Shown: piece after piece, positions 31,891 through 40,430 of the stretch
Numbering within the stretch: position 1 is the first letter of the stretch
Layout: each line of letters starts with the position of its first letter
DNA from: an uncultured Azospirillum sp.
GTDB taxonomy: Bacteria > Pseudomonadota > Alphaproteobacteria > RF32 > CAG-239
Reading direction: 5' to 3'
Length of the DNA stretch: 44,148 nucleotides
NCBI GenBank assembly: GCA_947383875.1
Contig: CANDEX010000004.1
Location: 1-44,148, forward strand
Notes under the pieces: generated by a model
What the model was told of the DNA's origin: nothing
What the model saw: the letters and a program-made list of their open reading frames with translations, nothing else
Database searches by the model: none
Translations under genes and position numbers: made by a program

Positions 31891-33846
31891 CTAATCTGCA
31901 AGCTGCTGTACAGCTTTGAGGCGTTGTTTGAATGCTTTGCGTTTACGCTTATAATGCGTATGTTTGCGCCCAAAGGTCAGGCAAGAGAGAATTTTACTGC
32001 GCCAAAATTGCCAAAGCAGGGAAAAGCGATGAGTGGCATCATATAGCAGTTTGGCATTTAGTCCGTTTGGCGCAGGTGTTTGCAATTTGATTTCATGATG
32101 CAGTATTGACCGGCGCGCATAGTTCCACCAAAGGATACTTAAAACGGAAGAAACGTTATTCCAAGGTTTTTTCCCGGATGTATAGTGGATGATTGCCGGG
32201 GATTGGCGGAGTGTTTGCAGGTAGTGCTGTTGTTCGTCTGGCGGCAGGCTGCCAATATTTTCCAGCGGGTGATGGAGAACTAAAAACTGCCAATAGAAAT
32301 TCCATTTTAAGTCCAGAAATTTAACTTTTCCCCGGGCGATTTTGTTTAAGGCATCCTGATCAGGGCAGCAAAGGTTGGGCATTGTTGAAATAAATTTCAA
32401 ACAGCGTTCTTTAAGGTGGTATTTCAGGCAGTTCTGCGTATTTATCAATAAAACACCCGAGTTGAAATATGTTTTGGGAGATAGTTTGAGGCTTTTCTGA
32501 ATGTATTGCCTCATTCCGGGACTGGTGTAGTTAATTACTGCCGCCAAAAGGTGATTATCAATATTTGTCTGATAAAGTTCGGTGATGTCGGCATTTACAA
32601 TCAAATCGCAGTCTAAATAGAGAACCTTTGGGTACTCTTTAAATAGTTCGGGAATCAGCAGGCGGTAATACATTTCGCGGCTGTAATGCGCACAGGAATA
32701 AAGATGCTGGTGATCAATAATCTTGGAAACGTTTACCGCTTCAATGGCGGCTTGCGGAAATGAAGCATTGAAATAGGTTATTTTTTGTTGGGCAACGGAG
32801 GACAGCTCATTACATAAGATGTAAATGTCATAATTATATCCCGGAGCAGCGTTGTCTTGTAATGAAGTTAATGTTACCGATAAATAAGGGAGGTATTTTT
32901 CATTACAGGCAAAAACAATGGGAATTATGTTCTCCGCGAAAGAAAGCCGCTTGTACCAGGCAGCCCAAGGGCAGTTTACATAATATGACGGATGAATGTT
33001 CTGCTTGTTTAGGAAAGAGAGTATTTGCTTACGGATTTCCAGAGGAAGCATATGTTGGTCATGTTGCATATTTTGCAAGTCTTTGATGCCGGTATCAATC
33101 AGCAGGGAGCGGATATATTCAGAGTGATTGCTGTAAAGGTTTAGAATTTTGGCAAAGGTTGCCAGGTGGCACTGATAGGCCGCCAAATCATTCTGTCTGC
33201 TCAAACTTTTTTTCTGGTTGCAACGGTAATTGACGAAGTGCCCTGTGTGAAAACAGATTTTGGGATTACAAGGGAACAAGCTGAAATAAAAATAGCGGTC
33301 GTTAGCACATTTTACTGTGTCAAACAGCAGGCCGTTTTTTTTGATGAAGGTAGTTTTGTAAATTTTATTCCAGGGTACAACACTGCTGTTGATGAAAAAT
33401 TTAGGATCGTCATGAAAACTTCGGATTTGTTCTGTTTGTTGAGAGGTAAATAAATTAACTTGCGTGGCGGTTTTTCCGTAAATTCTGTTATATTGGAAAA
33501 AACAAATATCGGCTGTGGTTTGTTCAATTTCAGCGAGCAAAGATGTGTATATATCCGGTTCCAGCCAGTCATCACTGTCCAGAAAGTGAATGTATTCTCC
33601 TTTTGCGTGGGATATGCCCAAATTTCTGGCCGCTCCTGCGCCCTGTGGAGTTGCAAGAGTGAAAATGCGAATACGGGAATCTTCGGCGGCAAAGCGTTTG
33701 AGAATCGCGGAACTGTTGTCTGTCGAGCCGTCATTGATACAAAGGATTTCAAAGTCGTTAAAATTTTGAGCGGTTATGCTGTTCAAACATTGTTTGAGGT
33801 AGGTTGCACTGTTATAGATGGGGATGATTATACTCAGCTTAGTCAT
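31891..33846 (-). CDS. Two-domain glycosyltransferase: GT2 fused to GT8
   Basis: A 651-residue protein. Residues 1 to about 260 are a GT2 domain (LSIIIPIYNSATYLKQCL, INDGSTDNSSAIL, IHFLDSDDWLEPDIY). Residues of about 290-560 are a GT8 domain (PIVFACNEKYLPYLSVTL, VLYLDCDLIVNADITELY with the DxD, FNSGVLLINTQ, CPDQDALNKIARG). Both halves should bind nucleotide sugars, so the protein probably adds two sugars in turn to one acceptor. The C-terminal 45 residues are basic. AAGGA precedes the ATG. A structured RNA with its own terminator ends about 20 bases upstream of that site. Confidence 0.88.
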   Translation of the reverse strand: MTKLSIIIPIYNSATYLKQCLNSITAQNFNDFEILCINDGSTDNSSAILKRFAAEDSRIRIFTLATPQGAGAARNLGISHAKGEYIHFLDSDDWLEPDIYTSLLAEIEQTTADICFFQYNRIYGKTATQVNLFTSQQTEQIRSFHDDPKFFINSSVVPWNKIYKTTFIKKNGLLFDTVKCANDRYFYFSLFPCNPKICFHTGHFVNYRCNQKKSLSRQNDLAAYQCHLATFAKILNLYSNHSEYIRSLLIDTGIKDLQNMQHDQHMLPLEIRKQILSFLNKQNIHPSYYVNCPWAAWYKRLSFAENIIPIVFACNEKYLPYLSVTLTSLQDNAAPGYNYDIYILCNELSSVAQQKITYFNASFPQAAIEAVNVSKIIDHQHLYSCAHYSREMYYRLLIPELFKEYPKVLYLDCDLIVNADITELYQTNIDNHLLAAVINYTSPGMRQYIQKSLKLSPKTYFNSGVLLINTQNCLKYHLKERCLKFISTMPNLCCPDQDALNKIARGKVKFLDLKWNFYWQFLVLHHPLENIGSLPPDEQQHYLQTLRQSPAIIHYTSGKKPWNNVSSVLSILWWNYARRSILHHEIKLQTPAPNGLNAKLLYDATHRFSLLWQFWRSKILSCLTFGRKHTHYKRKRKAFKQRLKAVQQLAD

Positions 33847-33866
33847 CGGTTTTCCTTAAATTCTGT

Positions 33867-33897
33867 AAAAAACAAAACCCGCTCTGAAAGAGGCGGG
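33867..33897 (-). terminator. Terminator of the structured RNA
   Basis: On the minus strand CCCGC-CTCT and AGA-GCGGG form a stem with a bulge around a 3-nt loop, followed by TTTTGTTTTTT. The 5' arm overlaps the 3' arm of P1 by several bases. Confidence 0.85.
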
Positions 33898-34064
33898 CGG
33901 ATGTTCGAAAACCGTATATTAGCAAACGGCTCGGCTTATTTGGCTGAGCCTTATTCACCGACATCCGTCCAAGACAGAAATCGGCATAAAAATTTAAGTC
34001 GCTATGCTTGGCGACTGCTAATATAAAGGGTTTTCGACGCCCGAGCTTCTATGAAGCTTATCTT
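33867..34064 (-). ncRNA. Structured RNA or leader of unknown family upstream of the GT2-GT8 gene
   Basis: On the minus strand an approximately 198-nt transcript can be drawn from a TATAAT at 34076-34071 to a strong terminator. In order: a 5' hairpin (34058-34044, AGCTTC/GAAGCT); closing helix P1 (34043-34038 with 33899-33894); P2 (34037-34029 with 33913-33905, 9 perfect pairs); P3 (34025-34016 with 33924-33915, 10 perfect pairs); then a hairpin AGTCGC/GCGACT, a two-part hairpin with GCCGA/TCGGT, and a hairpin GGCTCAGC/GCCGAGCC, then the 3' strands. ACATCCG left unpaired in the P1/P2 bulge matches CGGATGT in the middle hairpin and could form a pseudoknot. It is not tmRNA, RNase P RNA, SRP RNA or a riboswitch I recognise; 6S RNA is the best known alternative but the three-hairpin junction does not fit it well. 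Confidence 0.6.
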
Positions 34065-34070
34065 CAAATT

Positions 34071-34076
34071 ATTATA
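34071..34076 (-). promoter_or_regulatory. -10 element for the structured RNA
   Basis: TATAAT read on the minus strand at 34076-34071; no good -35 at the right distance was found (a CCCTTG lies 16 bases upstream). Confidence 0.4.
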
Positions 34077-34210
34077 CTTTGAAAAATTAGGCAAGGGATT
34101 TTGTTAAATTAAATCTTTATTTGTTGTTATAAAAATTGCACGGGTTAATTATTTGATAAATATTTACATATATAACTTAAGTATTATCGGTAAAAGAAGA
34201 GGAAATGACA

Positions 34211-34459
34211 ATGACTAAATTTGATGAAAATACAATTCGCGAAACAGCATATTATATTTGGAAAAATAATGGTTGTCAGGCCGGAACCAGTCAACGTGAC
34301 TGGGAAGAAGCCGTTAATCTGCTGGAGCGTAAAGATGCTTTGGCAACAGCCAGTCGTGTTTCTTCTCTGTATAAAGCTGCTTATTTGAGTACTCGTTTGA
34401 AGGCAGAGACTAAAAGAAAAAATAATTTAAATTTAATGCGAAAGATTATTTTGAAATAG
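34211..34459 (+). CDS. Small DUF2934-like protein, copy 2
   Basis: An 82-residue protein, a paralogue of the one at 31567. In the 33-residue DUF2934 core 21 residues are identical (ENTIRETAYYIWKNNGC, then DWEEAVNLL). The tail differs but is also basic (RLKAETKRKNNLN). The ATG at 34211 is chosen because AGAGG lies 8 bases upstream; another ATG two codons earlier almost touches that site. Function unknown, possibly nucleic-acid binding. Confidence 0.65.
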   Translation: MTKFDENTIRETAYYIWKNNGCQAGTSQRDWEEAVNLLERKDALATASRVSSLYKAAYLSTRLKAETKRKNNLNLMRKIILK

Positions 34460-34483
34460 ATTTTGAATCGTTTGTATTTTGAA

Positions 34484-34517
34484 AAACACCGGATGAAATG
34501 AATTTCATCCGGTGTTT
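34484..34517. terminator. Long perfect hairpin after DUF2934 copy 2
   Basis: AAACACCGGATGAAAT (34484-34499) pairs with ATTTCATCCGGTGTTT (34502-34517), 16 bp. It lacks a U-tract on the plus strand; on the minus strand it is followed by TTC. From here to 34635 no gene is seen. Confidence 0.5.
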
Positions 34518-34635
34518 CGTTGGGGGGATAGGTGGTGTTGATTGTCTTCTGGAGTTTAAGGCTTCTTACTTGAGTGTTCTTTGCGTTGTGCTGCTTCTCT
34601 GAGCGAATGAGGATGAGCATTCGACGGAAGAAAAT

Positions 34636-34657
34636 AAACCGCCCTTGAGGGCGGTTT
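34636..34657 (-). terminator. Terminator hairpin of topA
   Basis: AAACCGCCCT (34636-34645) pairs with AGGGCGGTTT (34648-34657); a weak U-tract (TATTTTC) follows on the minus strand. Confidence 0.65.
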
Positions 34658-34660
34658 GGA

Positions 34661-37117
34661 TTATTTCTTGGCGGACATGATTTTCAGAGCGTCTTCTAAG
34701 GTGAGTTCTTTATCTTTGAACTCCCGGGGAATCGCATAGTTGGTTTTGCCGCATTTGATATATGGTCCGTAACGGCCGCTTAACAGCGTGATGTCATTTT
34801 TATCTTTGGGATTTTTCCCCAAGACAGTTCCGGCCGGACGTTCGGCAACGTTTTTCAAAATTTCTTCGGCGCGCTCCAAGGTGATGTTGAAAATATTGTC
34901 ATCGCCGGTTAAGGATTTTGATTTACCTCCTTGTTTGAGGTATTGTCCGAATTTACCGATATTAACCTCAATACCGTTACCTAACTGGCGGGGCAGGGAA
35001 GCCAGTATCAGAGCTTGTTCGGGAGTGACTTCTTCCGGTTTGAGGAAGCGAGGCAGAGCGACGCGTTTAGGATTTTCGGTTGTTGCTGTGGCATTTTCGC
35101 CAAGCTGGATGTAAAAACCGTAAGGTCCTTTTTTCAGATAAACCTTTAAGCCATTGAGTTCTCCCATAATTTTATCTTCCGGGTTTGGGGCTTTCGGGGT
35201 GTCACTGCTCATTTCTTCCGTGACGTCAGTCAATGGTTTGGTGTATTTGCAATCAGGGTAATTTGAACAACCGAGAAACGCACCAAATTTGCCGAGCTTA
35301 ATGCTTAACTTGCCTTTGCCGCATTCCGGGCAGATGCGCGGATCAGAACCGTCTTCACGAGGCGGGAAAAGGTGGTAAGACAAAACTTCGTCAATCTTTT
35401 CAATGACTTCGCTGATTTGCAGTGGTTGGACGGCATCAATGTTTTTGATGAACTTAGTCCAGAAACCGCCAAGCAGTTTTTTCCATTCCATTTCGCCGTT
35501 GGAGATGTCATCAAGATATTCTTCCAGCTGGGCGGTGAAGTCATATTCCACATATTTTTTGAAGAAGTTTTCTAGAAAAACAGTTACAATACGACCGCGG
35601 TCTTCCGGGATAAAGCGCAGTTTTTCGACTTTAACGTATTTTCTGTCCTGTAAAACAGCAATAATCGAAGCATAGGTTGATGGGCGACCAATGCCTAGTT
35701 CTTCAAGTTTTTTGACGAGGCTGGCTTCAGTAAAACGCGGTGGCGGTGTCGTAAAATGCTGTTCGGGGCGAATCTCGCCTTTCGTGACGGGTTCTCCGGT
35801 TTCTACGTTAGGCAAAATACGGTTTTCATCATCTTCATCAGTATTGTCGTCTTTGCTTTCAACGTAAAGCTTGAGGAAACCGTCAAAGTTGATGACCTGA
35901 CCATTGGCGCGCAGAACAATTTGACCGTCAGCAGATGTCGCATCTACGGTGACTTTGTCCATAACTGCCGGGTTCATTTGGCAGGCAACGGTACGTTTCC
36001 AAATCAGTTCGTAGAGTTTATGGGCATCGGAGTCAAGTTTGCTTTCCAGCTTTTTCGGCGTTTCTTCAATATGAGCCGGACGGATAGCTTCGTGTGCTTC
36101 CTGCGCATTTTTCGATTTGGTTTTATATTCTTTGGCTGTTTTGGGCAGGTAAGCTTCGCCAAAGTATTTCAGGATTGCCGTGCGGCAGGCTTCAATCGCT
36201 TCCTTGGAGAGGTTGACCGCATCGGTACGCATATAGGTAATTAAACCTTCTTCGTATAGTTTTTGTGCGGTTTGCATTGTTTTCTTGGCACTGAAGCGTA
36301 ATTTTCTGGCTGCTTCCTGTTGTAAAGTGGAAGTAGTAAACGGCGGTGCGGGATAGCGGTTGGTTTTTTTGCGTTCGACATTGGAAATTGCAAAATCCTG
36401 AGCTTCAATCTTTGCTTTAGCTTCAAGAGCTTTAGCTTCTGTATTTAAATCAAATTTTTCGAGCTTTTTGCCATCCAGAGTGATAAGGTGGGTTTTTATC
36501 AAGGCCTGTGTTTTGGAGATTAAATCAGCGTCGACAGTCCAGTATTCTTCTGCTTTGAATTTTTCAATTTCAGTTTCCCGTTCGCAAATCAGACGTAAGG
36601 CTACCGATTGTACGCGGCCGGCAGATTTTGAACCGGGAAGTTTGCGCCATAAAACCGGGGATAGCGTAAAACCTACCAAATAGTCCAATGCACGACGTGC
36701 CATATAGGCAGATACCAAATTGTTGTCTATCTGCCGCGGATTTTTTATGGCTTCTGTAACTGCAGATTTTGTAATTTCATGAAAGACAACACGCTCGATT
36801 TTTTTATCTTTGATTTTTTTACGAGCAGTCAATTCTTCCAAAATATGCCAGGCAATGGCTTCTCCTTCTCTATCCGGGTCGGATGCGAGGACAATCGTGT
36901 CTGCGTCTTTTACTGCGGCGACGATGTCGTTAAGGCGTTTTTTGCCGCCGGCGCTTAACTCCCAAGTCATGGCGAAACCGTCATCAGGATTGACCGAACC
37001 GTCTTTGCTCGGCAAATCGCGGATATGGCCGAAGCTGGCCAGCACTTTATAATCGCTGCCGAGGTATTTGTTAATGGTTTTGGCTTTGGCCGGTGATTCC
37101 ACAATAACTAATTTCAT
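34661..37117 (-). CDS. topA: DNA topoisomerase I
   Basis: An 818-residue type IA topoisomerase that relaxes negative supercoils. It has the TOPRIM motif (MKLVIVESPAKAKTINKYLG, then DPDREGEAIAWHI). The catalytic Tyr lies in EGLITYMRTDAV, then GRPSTYASI. One CxxC-type zinc ribbon is present (CPECGKGKL ... GCSNYPDCKY), then C-terminal TopoI repeats (GPYGFYIQLG, GRYGPYIKCG). Last of plsY-dprA-topA. The ribosome binding site is weak (AAGG). Confidence 0.95.
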   Translation of the reverse strand: MKLVIVESPAKAKTINKYLGSDYKVLASFGHIRDLPSKDGSVNPDDGFAMTWELSAGGKKRLNDIVAAVKDADTIVLASDPDREGEAIAWHILEELTARKKIKDKKIERVVFHEITKSAVTEAIKNPRQIDNNLVSAYMARRALDYLVGFTLSPVLWRKLPGSKSAGRVQSVALRLICERETEIEKFKAEEYWTVDADLISKTQALIKTHLITLDGKKLEKFDLNTEAKALEAKAKIEAQDFAISNVERKKTNRYPAPPFTTSTLQQEAARKLRFSAKKTMQTAQKLYEEGLITYMRTDAVNLSKEAIEACRTAILKYFGEAYLPKTAKEYKTKSKNAQEAHEAIRPAHIEETPKKLESKLDSDAHKLYELIWKRTVACQMNPAVMDKVTVDATSADGQIVLRANGQVINFDGFLKLYVESKDDNTDEDDENRILPNVETGEPVTKGEIRPEQHFTTPPPRFTEASLVKKLEELGIGRPSTYASIIAVLQDRKYVKVEKLRFIPEDRGRIVTVFLENFFKKYVEYDFTAQLEEYLDDISNGEMEWKKLLGGFWTKFIKNIDAVQPLQISEVIEKIDEVLSYHLFPPREDGSDPRICPECGKGKLSIKLGKFGAFLGCSNYPDCKYTKPLTDVTEEMSSDTPKAPNPEDKIMGELNGLKVYLKKGPYGFYIQLGENATATTENPKRVALPRFLKPEEVTPEQALILASLPRQLGNGIEVNIGKFGQYLKQGGKSKSLTGDDNIFNITLERAEEILKNVAERPAGTVLGKNPKDKNDITLLSGRYGPYIKCGKTNYAIPREFKDKELTLEDALKIMSAKK

Positions 37118-37137
37118 AACCTTGTTTCCATCTTTAA

Positions 37138-38262
37138 TTATTTAATTAACGCGACTTTGTTGCCTGCCAGGCGTGTAATTCGTCCACTCATTTCCAACTC
37201 CAAAATTTGAAGAGAAACAGTTGCCGAATCTAATCCTGACTCCCGTATAATCTCATCCACATATACTCCGCCGGGGGTTAAAAAATCAATGATATTTATT
37301 TTACCGGTGGAAAGTGCTGTCTCTGGAATATCAGCAGTTTTGGGTTGATTGTCAAGAGGGGGAAGAAATAATTCTTTTTGAACCGGGGGTAATACGGGAC
37401 GGTTTGAGGTGTTTGGCGTTTGTTGCAATATGTTGATGATATCTTCGGCATTTTCAACCAAATAAGCACCGTCTTTGATTAATTTATTCGGTCCGGCAGA
37501 GCGTCCGTCAGTCGGAAATCCCGGTACGGCGAAAACGTCTCGTCCTTGCTCCAGTGCCAAACGGGCGGTAATCAATGATCCCGAGTGCAGAGTGGCTTCG
37601 ACAACCAGCGTTCCTTGTGACAGAGCCGAGACAATACGGTTGCGGCGGGGAAAGTTATTGGCTGAGGGTTCCGTTCCCAACGGAAATTCAGAGATGATTG
37701 CGCCTTGAACTGCAATTTGTTCATATAGTTTCAGATTTTCCGCGGGGTAGGGGATATCAACACCGGTTCCGAGGACGGCGATGGTCGGCGCGGTTTGGCG
37801 GAGAGCATACATGGCACCTTTATGGGCGGAGGCATCAATACCGCGGGCCATACCTGAGACAATTATAACACCTTGTTCCGTTAGGTCATGCGCAATCTGA
37901 GAAGCCAGTTTTCGCCCAGGAAGGGAGGCGTTTCTTGCTCCGACAACAGATAAGGACAATGGTGAGTTTAAGCAGTTGGGATTGCCTTTGACATATAGTA
38001 GCGGCGGGGCATCTTCAATAGTGCGCAGTTGTGCGGGGTAAGTTGTGTCATTGAACGGAATGAGATGAATATTCAGGTTGTGAGCTAAAGACAATTCTCG
38101 TTCGGCCAGACGGCGCGGAAAAAGTTTACATTTGGAGGGGAGATGCTTTAAGGCTTCACTCGGTGTGCCGTAATTTTCGAGAAGTTTATAAAATGTAATG
38201 GGGCCGATATTGGCAGAATTAATCAGCTGGATGATATCAATTATGTCTTTATCGGCCGTCAT
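37138..38262 (-). CDS. dprA: DNA-processing protein DprA (Smf)
   Basis: A 374-residue single-stranded-DNA-binding RecA loader of natural transformation. The Rossmann-like core is clear: SVVGARNASLPGRKLA, IVSGMARGIDASAHKGAM, AVLGTGVDIPYPAENL, FPRRNRIVSALS and VVEATLHSGSLITARLA. The C-terminus (residues of about 315-374) has a winged-helix domain typical of alphaproteobacterial DprA. It starts 6 bases after the plsY stop and precedes topA by about 20 bases. Confidence 0.93.
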   Translation of the reverse strand: MTADKDIIDIIQLINSANIGPITFYKLLENYGTPSEALKHLPSKCKLFPRRLAERELSLAHNLNIHLIPFNDTTYPAQLRTIEDAPPLLYVKGNPNCLNSPLSLSVVGARNASLPGRKLASQIAHDLTEQGVIIVSGMARGIDASAHKGAMYALRQTAPTIAVLGTGVDIPYPAENLKLYEQIAVQGAIISEFPLGTEPSANNFPRRNRIVSALSQGTLVVEATLHSGSLITARLALEQGRDVFAVPGFPTDGRSAGPNKLIKDGAYLVENAEDIINILQQTPNTSNRPVLPPVQKELFLPPLDNQPKTADIPETALSTGKINIIDFLTPGGVYVDEIIRESGLDSATVSLQILELEMSGRITRLAGNKVALIK

Positions 38263-38268
38263 CAGCGT

Positions 38269-38910
38269 TTATTTCTTTTTGAAGCTGATTTTGCTTTCTT
38301 CACCTTTAATCAGCCGGATAATGTTGCTGCGGTGACGAATCAAAACCAATAAGGCGATTGCGGCATAAAAAACGGTATATGTCGGTTCAACCAGAAAGAA
38401 AGCGTATAAAGGTGTTGCCAGTGCCGCGATGATTGCCGACAGAGACGAATAGCGGGTGATAACGGCACATATTAACCAAGTGGCAAGAGCCAGTAAAGCG
38501 ATTTGGGGATTGGTGGCAACCAAAAAGCCAAATGTTGAAGCCACGCCTTTGCCTCCTTTGAATTTCAGCCAGACGGGGAAGTTATGTCCAATGACACCGG
38601 CAGAACCCGCAATCAGGCTTGCCACCACATTTGTCTGCGTCATATTGCCTAAAAACATATAATCGGTTGCGGGAACAATGCAGGCCGCGATGAATGCGGC
38701 GATACCTGCTTTGGAGGCATCCAAGATAACGGTCAGGAGAGCTAAATCTTTGCGCCCCGTGCGCAAAACATTGGTGGCACCGATGTTTCCGGAGCCGATT
38801 TGGCGGATGTCACCAAGACCAGCCATCCGCGTCAGGACCAAGCCGAAAGGAATGGAACCTAAGATATAGCCGCCAAGTGCGCAGAGAATAAATGTTGTAG
38901 TGATACTCAT
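38269..38910 (-). CDS. plsY: Glycerol-3-phosphate acyltransferase PlsY
   Basis: A 213-residue inner-membrane enzyme transferring an acyl group from acyl phosphate to glycerol-3-phosphate, the first step of phospholipid synthesis. Hallmarks are LGSIPFGLVLTRMAG, IGSGNIGATNVLRTGRK, GHNFPVWLKFKGGKGVASTFG and IRHRSNIIRLIKGEE. About six membrane helices. First gene of plsY-dprA-topA. Confidence 0.94.
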   Translation of the reverse strand: MSITTTFILCALGGYILGSIPFGLVLTRMAGLGDIRQIGSGNIGATNVLRTGRKDLALLTVILDASKAGIAAFIAACIVPATDYMFLGNMTQTNVVASLIAGSAGVIGHNFPVWLKFKGGKGVASTFGFLVATNPQIALLALATWLICAVITRYSSLSAIIAALATPLYAFFLVEPTYTVFYAAIALLVLIRHRSNIIRLIKGEESKISFKKK

Positions 38911-39039
38911 GTTTAAAGGCCTATATGTTTGTTAAAACTGCACTTATTGTTAAACGTATCGTAACCATTTTTCAACCTTATTTTTATAGTATGTGCATGG
39001 AGCAATAAATAATTTCTGCATAAAAGCTGAAATTTATAG

Positions 39040-39067
39040 GTGACAAGCGCACAAAAATAGTTAATAT
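39040..39067 (+). promoter_or_regulatory. Candidate promoter of the pyrH operon
   Basis: GTGACA at 39040-39045 and TAATAT at 39062-39067, 16-base spacer, 32 bases before pyrH. Confidence 0.45.
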
Positions 39068-39099
39068 GGTGAAAACTGCGTATAAAGGCGAGAAAGGTA

Positions 39100-39819
39100 A
39101 TGAAACCAATCTATAAACGAATTTTACTAAAACTTTCCGGTGAAGGATTAATGGGGGATAAAAGCTTCGGTATGTCTGCCGAAGTCATTCGCTCATTGTC
39201 AGCGCAAATAAAAGAAGTATATGACAGCGGGGTTCAAATTTGTCTGGTGGTCGGCGGCGGCAATATTTTCCGCGGGGCCAAAGAAGCTGTCAATGGTATG
39301 AATCGCACCGTGGCTGATCAGCTTGGTATGTTGGCAACCGTGATGAATGCACTGGCTTTGCAAGACGCTCTGGAAAAACAAGGGGTGCCGGTACGGGTGA
39401 TGTCGGGTATTCATATTCCCGATGTCTGTGAGAATTATGTTTATCGCCGCGCTTTGCGCCATTTGGAAAAGAATCGGGTTATTATCTTTGCCGGCGGAAC
39501 AGGTAATCCTTATTTTACAACCGATACCGGTGCTGCGCTCCGCGCTTCTGAAATGCAATGCGATGCTTTGTTGAAAGCGACACAGGTAGATGGGGTATAT
39601 GACAGTGATCCGCGGCAAAATGCCGATGCCAAACGCTATAATGTCGTGACTTACGATGAGGTTATCAATCGTCAGCTGAAAGTGATGGATACGACTGCGG
39701 TGGCTTTGGCTCGAGAAAATAATATTCCGATTATCGTTTTTGCGCAGAGCGGAAAGCAGGCTTTGTCGGATGCCGTTTCAGGCAAAGGAAATTTTACAAT
39801 CGTTAAACAAGAGGTATAA
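39100..39819 (+). CDS. pyrH: UMP kinase
   Basis: A 239-residue hexameric UMP kinase that makes UDP for pyrimidine nucleotides. Marks are ILLKLSGEGLMGDKSFGM, VVGGGNIFRG, DQLGMLATVMNALALQDAL, FAGGTGNPYFTTDTGAALRA and KATQVDGVYDSDPR. GAGAAAGG precedes the ATG. First gene of the run to bamA; rpsB and tsf are not upstream, where they commonly lie. Confidence 0.95.
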   Translation: MKPIYKRILLKLSGEGLMGDKSFGMSAEVIRSLSAQIKEVYDSGVQICLVVGGGNIFRGAKEAVNGMNRTVADQLGMLATVMNALALQDALEKQGVPVRVMSGIHIPDVCENYVYRRALRHLEKNRVIIFAGGTGNPYFTTDTGAALRASEMQCDALLKATQVDGVYDSDPRQNADAKRYNVVTYDEVINRQLKVMDTTAVALARENNIPIIVFAQSGKQALSDAVSGKGNFTIVKQEV

Positions 39820-39821
39820 AT

Positions 39822-40385
39822 ATGGCTGATTTTAATGAAATTAAGAGTGACAGCAAAACCCGTATGGATAAAACCATTGAAACCCTGAAAGCTGATTTTG
39901 GTGGTTTGCGCGCCGGGCGTGCTCATGTCAGTCTGTTGGATGGGATTATGGTTGAAGCATACGGCTCAATGACCCCTTTGTCACAGGTTGGTACGGTCAG
40001 CGTTCCTGATCCGAGAACTTTATCAATCAGTATCTGGGATCGCGGTTTGGCTAAAGCCGTAGATAAGGCTTTGCGCGAATCCGATTTGGGGCTGAATCCG
40101 GCTTCTGACGGGCAACTTATCCGTATTCCTATTCCGCCGCTGAGCGAAGAACGCCGTAAAGAGTTGGTTAAAATTGCCGGCAAATATGCCGAGCAGAATA
40201 AGGTGGCTATCCGCAATATCCGCCGGGATGCTTTGGATGATGTCAAAAAATTGAAAAAAGACAATCTGATTTCTGAAGATGAAGAAAAAAGATTTGAAAA
40301 TGAAGTGCAGAAACTGACAGATGAATCAATCAAGAAGATTGAAGAAATGTTGGCCGCTAAAGAAAAAGATATTTTGCAAGTCTAA
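39822..40385 (+). CDS. frr: Ribosome recycling factor
   Basis: A 187-residue factor that, with EF-G, splits post-termination ribosomes. It has LRAGRAHVSLLDGIMVEAYG, PLSQVGTVSVPDPRTLSI, ESDLGLNPASDGQLIRIPIPP and EERRKELVKIAGKYAEQ. It starts 2 bases after the pyrH stop, with AGAGG upstream. Confidence 0.95.
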   Translation: MADFNEIKSDSKTRMDKTIETLKADFGGLRAGRAHVSLLDGIMVEAYGSMTPLSQVGTVSVPDPRTLSISIWDRGLAKAVDKALRESDLGLNPASDGQLIRIPIPPLSEERRKELVKIAGKYAEQNKVAIRNIRRDALDDVKKLKKDNLISEDEEKRFENEVQKLTDESIKKIEEMLAAKEKDILQV

Positions 40386-40430
40386 TTTGAGGCAGTCCTG
40401 AGTAAGTGACGTGTAATTAAGGTTTTTGTT

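Noticed and set aside
33460..34026. Open frame of 188 codons on the plus strand across the GT2-GT8 start and the structured RNA
   Set aside because: It runs antisense to a clear glycosyltransferase and through the paired RNA, with no recognisable product and no ribosome binding site.
33878..34058. The structured RNA lying on the plus strand
   Set aside because: The plus strand has no promoter between the glycosyltransferase start and the first stem, and its 3' hairpin lacks a U-tract; the minus strand has both a TATAAT and a strong terminator.
33867..34064. tmRNA, SRP RNA or RNase P identity for the structured RNA
   Set aside because: No tRNA-like T-arm with CCA, no short tag frame ending in Ala-Ala, no SRP GGAAG loop and no RNase P core sequence.
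34381..34620. Small minus-strand frame (79 codons) near 34.5 kb
   Set aside because: It overlaps the DUF2934 gene and a perfect hairpin, and the product has no recognisable features.
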